From positions 1 through 32,049 of the forward strand of contig JANXXH010000013.1 of assembly GCA_025350705.1 (NCBI GenBank): a stretch of DNA of 32,049 nt, given 5' to 3'. The stretch comes from Gallionella sp. (GTDB taxonomy: Bacteria; Pseudomonadota; Gammaproteobacteria; Burkholderiales; Gallionellaceae). Positions 1 through 7,594 of this stretch are shown piece by piece. Below the pieces are notes generated by a model. The model was given only the letters and a program-made list of their open reading frames with translations, had not been told where the DNA came from and ran no database searches. The first letter of the stretch is position 1, and each line of letters opens with the position of its first letter. The position numbers and the translations under genes are program-made.

Positions 1-2523
1 CACTTCCGTTTGTACGATCTCGAAGAGCCTCCCTCGCCCGCAGGCGGGAGAGGGGCTGGGGGTGAGGGAGGTTTTTGCGAGTTCAAGCTCGCCGACCTGC
101 ACAAACGCATCAAGCATTTCGCCTTCATCGCCGGATACAAGACGCAGACCATCGCGCCGCAGAACCCGGTGAACATCAAAGCCGCCGAGCGCATGGGCAA
201 ATTGCACGATGCGCTCAAAGCCTCCGGCTACGCAGGCCATCCGCTCGAAGTGCTGCTGGTGCGCCTGCTGTTCTGCCTGTTCGCCGAGGACACCGGCATC
301 ATCCAGCCTGCCAGCGCCTTCCGCGCATGGATCGAGGAACGCACCGAGCAGGATGGCTCCGATCTCGGCGCGCAACTCGCGCAACTGTTCCAGGTGCTCA
401 ACACGCCGGAATCGCCCCCGCCTCAATCCTCCCCCGCAAGCGGGAGAGGAGACAAACGTGAAAATCATTCTTCAATCCATGCTCGCTCGAAGAACCTCGA
501 CGAACAGATCGCCGCCTTCCCCTACGTCAACGGCAAGTTGTTCGAGGAGGTGCTGCCCATCGCCGACTTCGACGCCGCCATGCGTGAGGCGCTGCTCGAC
601 TGCTGCGCGCTCGACTGGAGCGCTATCTCGCCCGCCATCTTCGGCGCGCTATTCCAGAGCATCATGGACGCCAAGGCGCGGCGCAACCTCGGCGCGCACT
701 ACACCAGCGAGGAGAACATCCTCAAGCTCATCAAGCCGCTGTTCCTCGACGAGCTGTGGGGTGAATTCAATCGCGTGAAGAACAACAGGAACAAGCTGTT
801 CGAGTTCCACAAGAAGCTGCGCACCCTCACCTTCTTCGACCCCGCCTGCGGCTGCGGAAACTTCCTCGTCATCGCCTACCGCGAACTGCGCACGCTGGAA
901 CTCGAAGTGCTGCGCACCGTGCATCAGGAAACCGGCTCGCGCTTCCTCGACATTCATTTGGAAATCAAGATAAATGTAGACCAGTTTTACGGCATCGAGA
1001 TCGAGGAATTCCCCGCACAGATCGCCCAGGTCGCGCTGTGGCTGATGGATCACCAGATGAACGTGCGCATCTCGGAAGAATTCGGCATGTACTTCGCACG
1101 CATCCCACTCAAGACCTCGCCACATATCGTCAACGGCAACGCGCTTACGCTGGACTGGAACGGCGTGCTACCGGCAGAACGCACGACTTATGTGTTCGGC
1201 AATCCGCCGTTCGTTGGCGCGAAATTCATGGATGACGCCCAGCGCGAAGATACCTGGCAGGTGTTCGCGGGCGTCGACGGCGGCGGCCTGCTCGATCTCG
1301 TCGCCGCGTGGTACGTCAAGGCGGCGCGTTACATCCGTGATCATCATGTGCATTGTGCCTTCGTCTCCACCAACAGCATCACCCAAGGCGAACAGGTGGG
1401 GGCCTTGTGGGGCTGGCTGCTGGCGCATGGCATGCACATCCACTTCGCACACCGCACCTTCCAGTGGAGCAATGAAGCGCGCGGCATGGCAGCGGTGCAT
1501 TGCGTCATCATCGGCTTCGGCGCGTTCGATATTGAGAAGAAAATCATCTTTGAATACGAAAACATTAAAGGCGAACCGCATGCTGTCGCAGCGAAAAATA
1601 TCAACCCTTATCTGGTGGATGCACCGGACGTGGTGTTGACCAACCGCCAGCATCCGATCTGCGCTGCGCCCGAGATCGGTATCGGCAACAAACCCATAGA
1701 CGGTGGCAATTACCTGTTCACCACCGAGGAACGCGACGAGTTCCTCAAACGCGAACCGAAGGCGGAAAAGTGGTTCCGCCGCTGGATAGGCGCGGATGAA
1801 TTCTTGAATGGCTACGAGCGCTGGTGTCTGTGGCTCGGCGATTGCCCGCCGGATGAACTGCGCAAGATGCCGGAGGCGATGAAGCGAGTGGAAGCGGTAC
1901 GCGAGCTGCGTCTCGCCAGCAAGAGCGCGCCGACGCAAAAGCTCGCGGCCACGCCGACGCGCTTTCATGTCGAGAACATTCCAGATGCGCCGTACTTGGT
2001 GATACCCGAGGTTTCATCGGAACGGAGAAGGTTCATTCCCATCGGGTTCGAGCAACCCGACACCTTGAGCAGCAATCTCGTTAAGATCGCCCTCAATGCC
2101 ACGTTCTACCATTTCGGCATACTGACCTCGACCATGCACATGGCTTGGGTGCGCTATACCTGCGGGCGATTGGAAAGCCGCTATCGTTATTCCGCCGGCA
2201 TCGTCTATAACAACTTCCCCTGGCCCGACGCACCCACCGACAAGCAGCGCACCGCTATCGAAACCGCCGCCCAAGCCGTGCTGGATGCCCGCGCTCAGTT
2301 CCCGCAAAGCTCGCTCGCCGACCTCTACGACCCGCTCACTATGCCGCCCGCGCTGGTGAAGGCACACCAGAAACTGGATGCGGCGGTGGACGCCTGCTAC
2401 CGCAAAGCCACCTTCACCAACGACGCGCAACGCGTGGAATTCCTGTTCGAGCGCTACCAGCAGCTCACCAGCCTGTTGCCCGTAGAAAAGACAAAACCGA
2501 AGAGGGCTAAAAAGTCTTCATGA
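1..2523 (+). CDS. MmeI-type class I DNA methyltransferase, 5' end missing
   Basis: This is a SAM-dependent DNA methyltransferase of the MmeI/type IIL-like restriction-modification group. The reading frame is open from base 1 and begins with the residues HFRLYDLE. In this family that motif follows an N-terminal nuclease-like domain, so the true start lies upstream; the TTG at 10 is unlikely to be used. A helical spacer follows (to about base 800), then SAM-binding motif I FDPACGCGNF (about 835-864), the GIEIEEFPAQIA segment (about 993-1030), catalytic NPPF (1201-1212), and a C-terminal target-recognition part ending near KKSS. NPPF predicts amino-methylation (N6-adenine). Two loops are lengthened by proline/glycine-rich inserts encoded by palindromic repeats (28-71 and 427-450). 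Whether the missing N-terminus carries an intact nuclease, making this a one-protein restriction-modification enzyme, cannot be seen here. Confidence 0.9.
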   Translation, partial: HFRLYDLEEPPSPAGGRGAGGEGGFCEFKLADLHKRIKHFAFIAGYKTQTIAPQNPVNIKAAERMGKLHDALKASGYAGHPLEVLLVRLLFCLFAEDTGIIQPASAFRAWIEERTEQDGSDLGAQLAQLFQVLNTPESPPPQSSPASGRGDKRENHSSIHARSKNLDEQIAAFPYVNGKLFEEVLPIADFDAAMREALLDCCALDWSAISPAIFGALFQSIMDAKARRNLGAHYTSEENILKLIKPLFLDELWGEFNRVKNNRNKLFEFHKKLRTLTFFDPACGCGNFLVIAYRELRTLELEVLRTVHQETGSRFLDIHLEIKINVDQFYGIEIEEFPAQIAQVALWLMDHQMNVRISEEFGMYFARIPLKTSPHIVNGNALTLDWNGVLPAERTTYVFGNPPFVGAKFMDDAQREDTWQVFAGVDGGGLLDLVAAWYVKAARYIRDHHVHCAFVSTNSITQGEQVGALWGWLLAHGMHIHFAHRTFQWSNEARGMAAVHCVIIGFGAFDIEKKIIFEYENIKGEPHAVAAKNINPYLVDAPDVVLTNRQHPICAAPEIGIGNKPIDGGNYLFTTEERDEFLKREPKAEKWFRRWIGADEFLNGYERWCLWLGDCPPDELRKMPEAMKRVEAVRELRLASKSAPTQKLAATPTRFHVENIPDAPYLVIPEVSSERRRFIPIGFEQPDTLSSNLVKIALNATFYHFGILTSTMHMAWVRYTCGRLESRYRYSAGIVYNNFPWPDAPTDKQRTAIETAAQAVLDARAQFPQSSLADLYDPLTMPPALVKAHQKLDAAVDACYRKATFTNDAQRVEFLFERYQQLTSLLPVEKTKPKRAKKSS
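28..71. repeat. Palindromic repeat inserted in the methyltransferase frame, copy 1
   Basis: The outer arms CCTCCCTC (28-35) and GAGGGAGG (64-71) are perfect inverted complements. An inner stem CCCGC/GCGGG is centred near base 42. The element is translated as PPSPAGGRGAGGEGG and separates RLYDLEE from CEFKLADL, which are normally close together in this protein family. Arms of the type CCCTC...CCCGC...GCGGG...GAGGG are typical of dispersed intergenic palindromes in proteobacterial genomes; that link is from general knowledge. Confidence 0.75.
427..450. repeat. Palindromic repeat inserted in the methyltransferase frame, copy 2
   Basis: Arms TCCT...AGGA flank the core stem CCCGC-AA-GCGGG. The core closely matches copy 1 (CCCGC-A-GGCGGGAGAGG). 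It is read in the same frame as copy 1: SSPASGRG here against PSPAGGRG there. The surrounding insert, roughly SPPPQSSPASGRGDKRENHS, interrupts LFQVLNTPE...SKNLDEQIAAF, which is normally near-continuous in relatives (from memory of the family). Confidence 0.7.
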
Positions 2524-2587
2524 GCCGATACAGTTTCCGCATGTATACGTAAAGTTTTTTGAAAATCGCACTGATCGTGAAAATGGA

Positions 2588-3241
2588 ATGATTAAAGGAG
2601 TCCTGTTCGACCTCGACGGCACCTTCGCCGACACCGCGCCCGACCTCGCCGCCGCGCTGAACCACGCCCGCGCATCGCGTAACCTGCCGCCGCTGCCGCT
2701 GGAGGTATTGCGCCCGCAGGCTTCGCATGGTTCGCGCGGCCTGCTCAAGGCCGGTTTCGACATCGAGCCGAATCACCCGGACTTTGAACCATTACGCGAT
2801 ATCTTCCTCGACTACTACGCAAAAAATATCTGCGTGCATACGCAACTGTTCGGCGACACCGCCAAGCTGATCGACACACTGGAGCAGCGCGGCATCAAGT
2901 GGGGCATCGTCACCAACAAGCCGCACCGCTTCACCGTGCCGCTGATGCAAGCGCTGGGCTATGCCGATCAGGCCGCTTGCTTGATCAGCGGCGACACCTG
3001 CGCACGCGCCAAGCCGCATCCAGAACCGATGCTCAAGGCATGCGAGATCATCGGCGTCACGCCCGCGCAATGCCTGTATCTCGGCGACGACCTGCGCGAC
3101 ATGCAAGCCGCCAATGCCAGCGGCATGCGCGGCATCATCGCCAACTTCGGCTATGTCACCGCCGACGCGACTGTCGAAAACTGGAAAGCGCACGGCAGCG
3201 TAGACCAGCCCACGGAACTTCTCCGCTATCTGACGCTCTGA
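2588..3241 (+). CDS. gph: HAD-family phosphoglycolate phosphatase-like hydrolase
   Basis: This 217-residue protein is a soluble haloacid-dehalogenase-fold phosphatase, the usual size for Gph/PGPase-like enzymes that dephosphorylate 2-phosphoglycolate. All four HAD motifs are present: motif I DLDGTFADT (nucleophile Asp8, acid/base Asp10), motif II TNK (about residues 110-112), motif III Lys in RAKPHPEP, and motif IV GDDLRDMQAA. The helical cap lies between motifs I and II. It starts 64 bp after the methyltransferase stop and ends 32 bp before tmRNA. Proteobacterial relatives are sometimes annotated as N-acetylmuramic-acid-6-phosphate phosphatase (MupP); the sequence alone does not separate the two, so the gene symbol is tentative. 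No strong Shine-Dalgarno is visible before the ATG. Confidence 0.85.
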   Translation: MIKGVLFDLDGTFADTAPDLAAALNHARASRNLPPLPLEVLRPQASHGSRGLLKAGFDIEPNHPDFEPLRDIFLDYYAKNICVHTQLFGDTAKLIDTLEQRGIKWGIVTNKPHRFTVPLMQALGYADQAACLISGDTCARAKPHPEPMLKACEIIGVTPAQCLYLGDDLRDMQAANASGMRGIIANFGYVTADATVENWKAHGSVDQPTELLRYLTL

Positions 3242-3247
3242 CTCTGC

Positions 3248-3253
3248 TACAAT
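3248..3253 (+). promoter_or_regulatory. Probable -10 box of the tmRNA promoter
   Basis: TACAAT lies 20 bp before the mature tmRNA 5' end. It overlaps the first bases after the phosphatase stop. No good -35 match was found at 17 bp. tmRNA precursors carry a short leader removed by RNase P, which fits this distance. Confidence 0.5.
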
Positions 3254-3273
3254 CTGTACCGTATCAACACAAC

Positions 3274-3642
3274 GGGGGCGACTTGGCTTCGACGTGGGTT
3301 ACAAAGCAGCGTAGGGCATACCGAGGACCCGCTACCTCGTAAATCAGCTGGAAAAAACTAGTCGCAAACGACGAAAAGTACGCTTTAGCAGCTTAGTCTG
3401 CTAGACCTCACACCATGCTGTCTGTGGAGTGGCTCAAAGCCGCAAGGCTGAGATGAGTGAGGTAAATTACACAGAATCGTGCCGGTCAGGGTCACTTTGA
3501 TCGGAGCTAGAAACAAGGTGACTCGTTCCGTACCAGCCCGCCGGTTGGCGTGTACGGGATCAAATTAAATAACATGGCTAAGTATGTAGAACTGCCTGTA
3601 GAGGGCTTGCGGACGGGGGTTCAATTCCCCCCGCCTCCACCA
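3274..3642 (+). ncRNA. ssrA: Transfer-messenger RNA (tmRNA)
   Basis: This RNA rescues stalled ribosomes by acting first as alanyl-tRNA and then as a short mRNA that adds a degradation tag. The 5' end GGGGGCG pairs with the 3' CGCCTCC before ACCA, and the third pair is G-U, the identity element for alanyl-tRNA synthetase. The T-arm GGGGGTTCAATTCCCCC is present, and CCA (3640-3642) is encoded. The tag frame starts at resume codon GCA (3364-3366) and reads ANDEKYALAA, with stop TAG at 3394-3396. Pseudoknot stems are evident between about 3400 and 3560. The length of 369 nt is normal for a one-piece tmRNA. SmpB, its protein partner, is not in this window. Confidence 0.97.
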
Positions 3643-3685
3643 ACAAATAAAAACGACACCCCTGCGGTGTCGTTTTTATTTGTTG
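3641..3685 (+). terminator. Strong intrinsic terminator of tmRNA
   Basis: A perfect 20-bp stem (3641-3660 with 3666-3685) closes a 5-nt loop. The GC-rich top CGACACC/GGTGTCG is followed by TTTTT at 3673-3677. The stem begins inside the encoded CCA, so terminator and mature RNA overlap by two bases. The A-rich 5' arm makes it symmetrical, and it could also stop transcription from the opposite strand. Confidence 0.9.
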
Positions 3686-3699
3686 ATTGCGATTGCACG

Positions 3700-3829
3700 G
3701 GAATCGAATCCGCGTCCGGTACGGACGCGGGGGCTGGCCTGCATGGCCACCAGCGAGCACTGCTCGCGCAGGATGCCGAAGGCAGTCCCGAAGGGACGAG
3801 GTTGTCGCGGATGTAACGCGATAACCGAG
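3700..3829. other. Hairpin-rich non-coding spacer after tmRNA
   Basis: No convincing gene is present. The stretch is packed with small inverted repeats: CCGCGTCCG/CGGACGCGG (3710-3730), TGGCC/GGCCA (about 3735-3749), GCGAGCA/TGCTCGC (3753-3767), GTCCC/GGGAC (about 3785-3797), and an imperfect CGCG/CGCG pair flanked by GGTT/AACC (about 3800-3828). It sits between the tmRNA terminator and a degenerate copy of it. It may be a structured RNA, a small palindromic element or the remains of an insertion; none of these can be proved here. Confidence 0.5.
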
Positions 3830-3893
3830 CAATTCCCTCCTTCGACGACACCCTCGCGGTGTCGCTTTTGTTTGGCGTATCATGATCGCACGG
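3830..3893 (+). repeat. Degenerate copy of the tmRNA 3' end plus terminator
   Basis: The order of short matches repeats that of 3622-3700: CAATTCCC (T-arm), CGACACC, GCGGTGTCG, a T-rich tract ending in TTTG, then GATxGCACGG. About 20 bases corresponding to the acceptor end and the A-rich arm are missing. The resemblance is clear in order but imperfect in sequence. Confidence 0.5.
3846..3870 (+). terminator. Second terminator-like hairpin
   Basis: CGACACC (3846-3852), a 5-nt loop, GGTGTCG (3858-3864), then CTTTTG. It has the same stem core as the tmRNA terminator but a shorter T run. It lies 34 bp before the next gene's start codon. Confidence 0.65.
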
Positions 3894-3903
3894 AGAAAAT
3901 GCC

Positions 3904-4419
3904 ATGAAGATATTTATCTCGATACTGACCACGCTTCTTCTGACCGCCTGCGCTGCCTATAGCGGGAGTGGCCTCAGGCCGGGCGAAGCACGGCTCGAAG
4001 ATGTGTTACGTGTTATGGGAGAACCTGCGATGCGCTGGCAAGAGCCGGACGGATCACAGCAACTCGCCTACCCTAGAGGCATACACACGTTCATGGTGCA
4101 GATCAGGCCTGATGGCAAGATGCAAGGCATCGAGAATGTCATGCGCATGAAAACTTTTGTGCGCATACGCCCCGACATGACCAAGAGTGAGGTGCTGCGT
4201 ATTCTGGGCCCATCGTTACCCTCAGGTACCGCTTACTTCAAGGCCCGAGATGAACTGGTGTGGGAGTGGCGTTACTGCGACGATTGGAATGAAAAAGCCC
4301 GCTTCGACGTCAAGTTCGACGGCAGCAAAGAATTGGTGCGCTCAACCCAGAGCCTGACCGAATCTCAAATGGGGCTTTGTGGCGATGAAGGACCTTGCAG
4401 ATGCGGGCACGCCCAATGA
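3904..4419 (+). CDS. Lipoprotein with two BamE/SmpA-like repeats
   Basis: This is a 171-residue predicted lipoprotein. The signal peptide MKIFISILTTLLLTAC ends in a lipobox LTAC, with Cys16 as the probable lipidated residue. Two similar halves follow, each with the pattern 'x-EVLRxxGxP ... W/Q ... D-G-K': LEDVLRVMGEPAMRW to RPDGKMQ (about residues 32-75), and KSEVLRILGPSLPSG to FDGSKELV (about 97-145). This helix-plus-sheet pattern resembles the SmpA/OmlA (BamE) fold, but there is no evidence that it is BamE itself. The ATG is preceded by GGAG at 8 bp. The C-terminus is Cys-rich (CGDEGPCRCGH). The gene stands alone and converges on the FecR gene. Function unknown. Confidence 0.75.
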   Translation: MKIFISILTTLLLTACAAYSGSGLRPGEARLEDVLRVMGEPAMRWQEPDGSQQLAYPRGIHTFMVQIRPDGKMQGIENVMRMKTFVRIRPDMTKSEVLRILGPSLPSGTAYFKARDELVWEWRYCDDWNEKARFDVKFDGSKELVRSTQSLTESQMGLCGDEGPCRCGHAQ

Positions 4420-4554
4420 TTTCTGCATCCCGGCAATCCAAAATGATCGGGCGCAGTGCATGGCAACCCAAAAACAAAAACGATGATGGCCCTATTGGCT
4501 ACAAAGAGAGCATAGCACGCCGAAACAATTCATTCCGAACCCCTTTAAGCGCAT

Positions 4555-5763
4555 TTATTTGCAGCAGGTAGGAGCTGGAGCTGGTATAGGTGTTGTTACA
4601 GCCGCAGGTTCTGTCACAGTCACAGTCACAGTTGTAGTCGCAGTCTTAATTGTGGTCGTGGTCGTGGTCACCGGTGCTGATGACTGTACAGTCTCAGGTA
4701 TAGGTGCGGGCGCTGGCAGTGCACTTGCAGACTTGGATGTAGCCGCAATCGCAGGCGTTGATGCTGTCACAGGCGCAACCGCAGGTACAGGCACAGTTGC
4801 AGTTTTTGGTGCGAGCGCTGGCAATGCACTTGCAGACTTGGATGTAGCCGCAATCACAGGCGTTGGTGCTGTCACAGGCGCAGCCGCTGGTACAGGCACA
4901 GTTGCAGTTTTTGGTGCGGGCGCTGGCAGTGCACTTGCAGACTTGGATGTAGCTGCAATCGCAGGCGTTGATGCTGTCACAGGCGCAACCGCTGATACAG
5001 GCACAGTCGCCTGCTTGGGCGCATACACTATCGCAGGCGCAGGTTCGATAATCAATGGCGCGACAACAGGGATTGAAAGCAGTTCGTTGAAAACATCCTT
5101 TGGCTTGGTATAGAATATTGAAGCCAAGACGAGGCGAGACTGCACAACAGGAGATTCGACTGCTTTAAATGTTGCCGTTCCGGCAGCATTCGTAACGTGG
5201 ATGTTTCCACCCAGCACCTTGCTGTATATCTCATTGTCCGCCTTGACCACCATAAACTTTGCAGCGTCTCCCCGGATCATCGCATTCGGGGTCAGGAGGC
5301 TTAGCGCCAACTTTTTCTTTTGGCCGATCAGTCCCGTAACGAAACGCACTCCTCCTTCAAGGATTGCGAAATCGATTTTGCTGTTCTCGACATGATTGGC
5401 ATCGTATTGGTATTCACGCACCTCAAAAATGGTGCCAGACTGCATCGTAACCAATTGCCCATCGTCAAATTTCAGCAGCGCAGCACTTTTTTCTCCGGTT
5501 GTGATCAGCATACCGGGAAAGATCGGCTCGCTTATGTTCACTGGGACACCCTCTCTGCCTGTAACGATGCCCCTCATCACATAAACACGACCCACCGCCT
5601 TTTGTGCCTTCTCCGCCTTTTGAGCTGCCGCCGATTCTTCTGGCGTTGCCGATTTTTGTGTTGCTTCTACTGGTGCCGCATCTTGTCCTGCGAAAGATAT
5701 CGCGGGATATACAGCAAGGGTTATGATTATCGCTCCTACTCTTAACATATCCGGATATCTCAT
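4555..5763 (-). CDS. FecR-domain secreted protein with three 35-residue repeats
   Basis: This 402-residue protein has an N-terminal signal segment (about residues 8-25, IIITLAVYPAISFAG) and an Ala/Glu/Lys-rich linker. A FecR-type domain follows at about residues 57-200 (GRVYVMRGIVTGREG, GMLITTGEKSAALLKFDDGQ, then a beta-rich stretch), as in extracellular FecR proteins of Gram-negative bacteria. Residues 250-354 are three tandem 35-residue units rich in Ala/Pro/Val/Ser. After them comes a Thr/Val-rich tail ending PTCCK. The domain probably folds in the periplasm or on the cell surface, and the repeat tail may be a spacer or attachment region. An in-frame TAG lies just upstream, so the ATG at 5763 is the first possible ATG start; no clear ribosome binding site is seen. 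It is not a typical FecR sigma regulator because no FecI-like gene is adjacent. Confidence 0.75.
   Translation of the reverse strand: MRYPDMLRVGAIIITLAVYPAISFAGQDAAPVEATQKSATPEESAAAQKAEKAQKAVGRVYVMRGIVTGREGVPVNISEPIFPGMLITTGEKSAALLKFDDGQLVTMQSGTIFEVREYQYDANHVENSKIDFAILEGGVRFVTGLIGQKKKLALSLLTPNAMIRGDAAKFMVVKADNEIYSKVLGGNIHVTNAAGTATFKAVESPVVQSRLVLASIFYTKPKDVFNELLSIPVVAPLIIEPAPAIVYAPKQATVPVSAVAPVTASTPAIAATSKSASALPAPAPKTATVPVPAAAPVTAPTPVIAATSKSASALPALAPKTATVPVPAVAPVTASTPAIAATSKSASALPAPAPIPETVQSSAPVTTTTTTIKTATTTVTVTVTEPAAVTTPIPAPAPTCCK
4702..5016 (-). repeat. Tandem 105-bp repeat, three units, inside the FecR gene
   Basis: The landmark GCACTTGCAG recurs at 4721, 4826 and 4931, exactly 105 bp apart. 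Each unit encodes 35 residues of the form K(T/Q)ATVPV...ATSKSASALPAxAP. The units differ at only a few codons, which points to recent duplication or ongoing homogenisation. Copy number could vary between strains. Confidence 0.95.
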
Positions 5764-5799
5764 GAAAGGAGTCTATGATTTCAGCAAACAAGCCCGTTA

Positions 5800-5805
5800 A
5801 TTATA
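5800..5805 (-). promoter_or_regulatory. Possible -10 box for the FecR gene
   Basis: On the minus strand TATAAT lies 37 bp upstream of the ATG. No convincing -35 partner was found. The call rests on a perfect -10 match in the right place only. Confidence 0.35.
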
Positions 5806-5954
5806 ACCGCAGATTCAACAACGAAGCACAACGATGAGTCAACGCGACACAGAACACGGTGAGTAATCTGCCACTACTCCACTATACCGTAAAGCAAAAA
5901 TCCCGCCCCCCAACCAGGCACATTGCTGCGAGATGACGCGCGCTGATGTTCCAG

Positions 5955-6821
5955 TCAATAATGCCGACGTTTTGCTGGAATAAACAATTCAGGATCTACC
6001 ATCGCCCCGTTAAGAACCACGCTCCAATGCAGATGCGGCCCGGTGGCGCGTCCTGTTTTTCCGGAAAGCCCGATGCGCTGACCTTTGCGTACCGTGTCGC
6101 CGACTTTAACATCGATGCGATCAAGGTGGCAGTACATGGTGATCAGCCCGTTGCCGTGATCGACAAAGATCGTCTTGCCGTTGAAAAAATAATCAGCGAC
6201 CGCCAGCACCTCGCCTCGCGCGCTCGCCTTGACCGGAGTGCCGCGATCGATTGTCACGTCGAGGCCTGCATGCGGTGAGCGCGGCTCTTCATTGAAGAAA
6301 CGACGCAGGCCGAAACGACTGCCCAGCTCCCCTTGCACCGGAAGGATAAAAGCCAGATCGGTATCCTGCGCAGCGCGCCAGTGATGTTTCAACTCCGTGA
6401 TGACAGCGATCTCGCGTTCAGCGCGGGCCTCATCTGCGGCCGACAGGTCTACCTTGCTCTTGTCGGCAAGGGTGATGTGCTGCTCGGGGTAATCTTTTGC
6501 GTTGACCATGAAGTCCTGAGTTTTTGTCACGTCACCGATCTTGACGCGCAGCTCATGCGAACCCGGCGTCGCATCAAGCGGCAGACCGACCACCGCGTAC
6601 CATTGCTTGTGATCGGATGTGACGAGTACAGGTTGATCGCCCATCCATGCTTGCGGCGTATCGGCACCGGCTGAAACGCTGCCGAGCGGAATGATCGCAA
6701 CGCCGCCGGGCACATTGGAAGATTGCGGGAGACTTGCCCATGCAAGCCCGGAAAATGCTAATGCAAAAGCAAAGGCAACCAACAGGCCGAAGTACGACAG
6801 CTTGCGCGAAGAATCATTCAT
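5955..6821 (-). CDS. M23 (LytM/NlpD-type) metallopeptidase
   Basis: This is a predicted periplasmic peptidoglycan endopeptidase of 288 residues when started at the ATG at 6821. A signal/anchor segment (about residues 9-30, YFGLLVAFAFALAFSGLAWA) is followed by a beta-rich N-terminal region (QPVLVTSDHKQWYAVVGLPL...), then the zinc peptidase domain. That domain has HAGLD (His and Asp zinc ligands), VDHGNGLITMYCHL, GDTVRKGQRIGLSGKTG and GPHLHW (HxH). All usual active-site residues are present. The frame is open further upstream, but the start at 6821 overlaps the amidase stop as ATGAATGA, which indicates translational coupling, and it gives a proper signal peptide. It probably trims cell wall together with the amidase. 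Confidence 0.88.
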   Translation of the reverse strand: MNDSSRKLSYFGLLVAFAFALAFSGLAWASLPQSSNVPGGVAIIPLGSVSAGADTPQAWMGDQPVLVTSDHKQWYAVVGLPLDATPGSHELRVKIGDVTKTQDFMVNAKDYPEQHITLADKSKVDLSAADEARAEREIAVITELKHHWRAAQDTDLAFILPVQGELGSRFGLRRFFNEEPRSPHAGLDVTIDRGTPVKASARGEVLAVADYFFNGKTIFVDHGNGLITMYCHLDRIDVKVGDTVRKGQRIGLSGKTGRATGPHLHWSVVLNGAMVDPELFIPAKRRHY

Positions 6822-7401
6822 GATGTTTTTTATGTTGGGGTGGAAACACCCGATCCAGAACCGATTTGAACGGGAACGCGGCGCCGGGATCCACCTTGCG
6901 CCGCTGCGTGCTGTCACAGGTCAACTTTGCATGATCGAGATCGGAGTGACGCTTGATGCCTTCGCGCCTGATGCCACGGCGCTGCGTGATGTCGCGGAGC
7001 AACTTCACCAGAGATGCCAGTTGCGCGTCGGGAAACGGGTCGTGCCCGTCCCCGTCGTTGATCAGCTCGATGGCGATGGAGTGACCGCTGTAGTGCAAAA
7101 CGTGATGCACCATCTGGTCTTCGGGCACGCTGGCGCGCAACGTTCCATCCCGGTCTATCATGTAGTGGATGCCGAGATTGGGATTCGCTTCTATATCTCG
7201 CAAGTTTTCTTCGAGGGTGCCGGCTTTTACCCAAATGGGCTTGCCTGTCTTGGCATCACAGGTTGGGCCACCCGTCGAATGGATGACGACCATGTCTATG
7301 GTTTCCGTGCGAACCTTGCCGGTGCGACGCGCCTCGGCATCGCTGGCCGGAATGGTGAGCGCCGCCAGAACCAGCCCGATCATAGCCGATTTTATTTTCA
7401 T
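6814..7401 (-). CDS. N-acetylmuramoyl-L-alanine amidase (Amidase_2 type)
   Basis: This 195-residue protein has a signal peptide (about residues 1-24, ending DAEARR) and an amidase_2/PGRP-like domain. Visible motifs are VVIHSTGG (zinc-binding His), GIHYMIDRDG, VPEDQMVHHVLHYSGHSIAIELIN, and a C-terminal KRHSDLDHAKLTCDS carrying another ligand His and Asp. It should cut the bond between muramic acid and the stem peptide in the periplasm. Its last bases overlap the start of the M23 gene by 8 bp, so the two hydrolases form one translation unit. The C-terminus is His/Lys-rich. Confidence 0.88.
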   Translation of the reverse strand: MKIKSAMIGLVLAALTIPASDAEARRTGKVRTETIDMVVIHSTGGPTCDAKTGKPIWVKAGTLEENLRDIEANPNLGIHYMIDRDGTLRASVPEDQMVHHVLHYSGHSIAIELINDGDGHDPFPDAQLASLVKLLRDITQRRGIRREGIKRHSDLDHAKLTCDSTQRRKVDPGAAFPFKSVLDRVFPPQHKKHHE

Positions 7402-7594
7402 GTTGCGGACTCCGCGCGACTCTCGGGAACTGTGTACATTCTGCGAAGCCTGATAGTTATTAATAGCGAGGGAGCGCAGCTCACCAGTTCGGATAAACTG
7501 GCGGCTGGATAATCACTGTTCCAATTTGAGATTGCTGCACCCGAAGAGATAAGTGCGGGCACCGGGAAGCCGAAGTGTTGCTGTGTTGAGCCGT

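Noticed and set aside
3578..3883. Minus-strand open frame over tmRNA ending in GGIEPPSASPLQAVLHT
   Set aside because: It is antisense to tmRNA and its terminator. Frames with the GGIEPPSASP ending are a known artefact of tmRNA antisense translation.
4559..5113. Plus-strand open frame rich in Val, Ala and Gly opposite the FecR gene
   Set aside because: It is the mirror of the 105-bp repeats; the FecR frame has a signal peptide and a recognisable domain, while this one has neither.
5841..5866. Tiny frame MSQRDTEHGE in the spacer before the FecR gene
   Set aside because: It ends after about ten codons and cannot be assigned; no supporting context.
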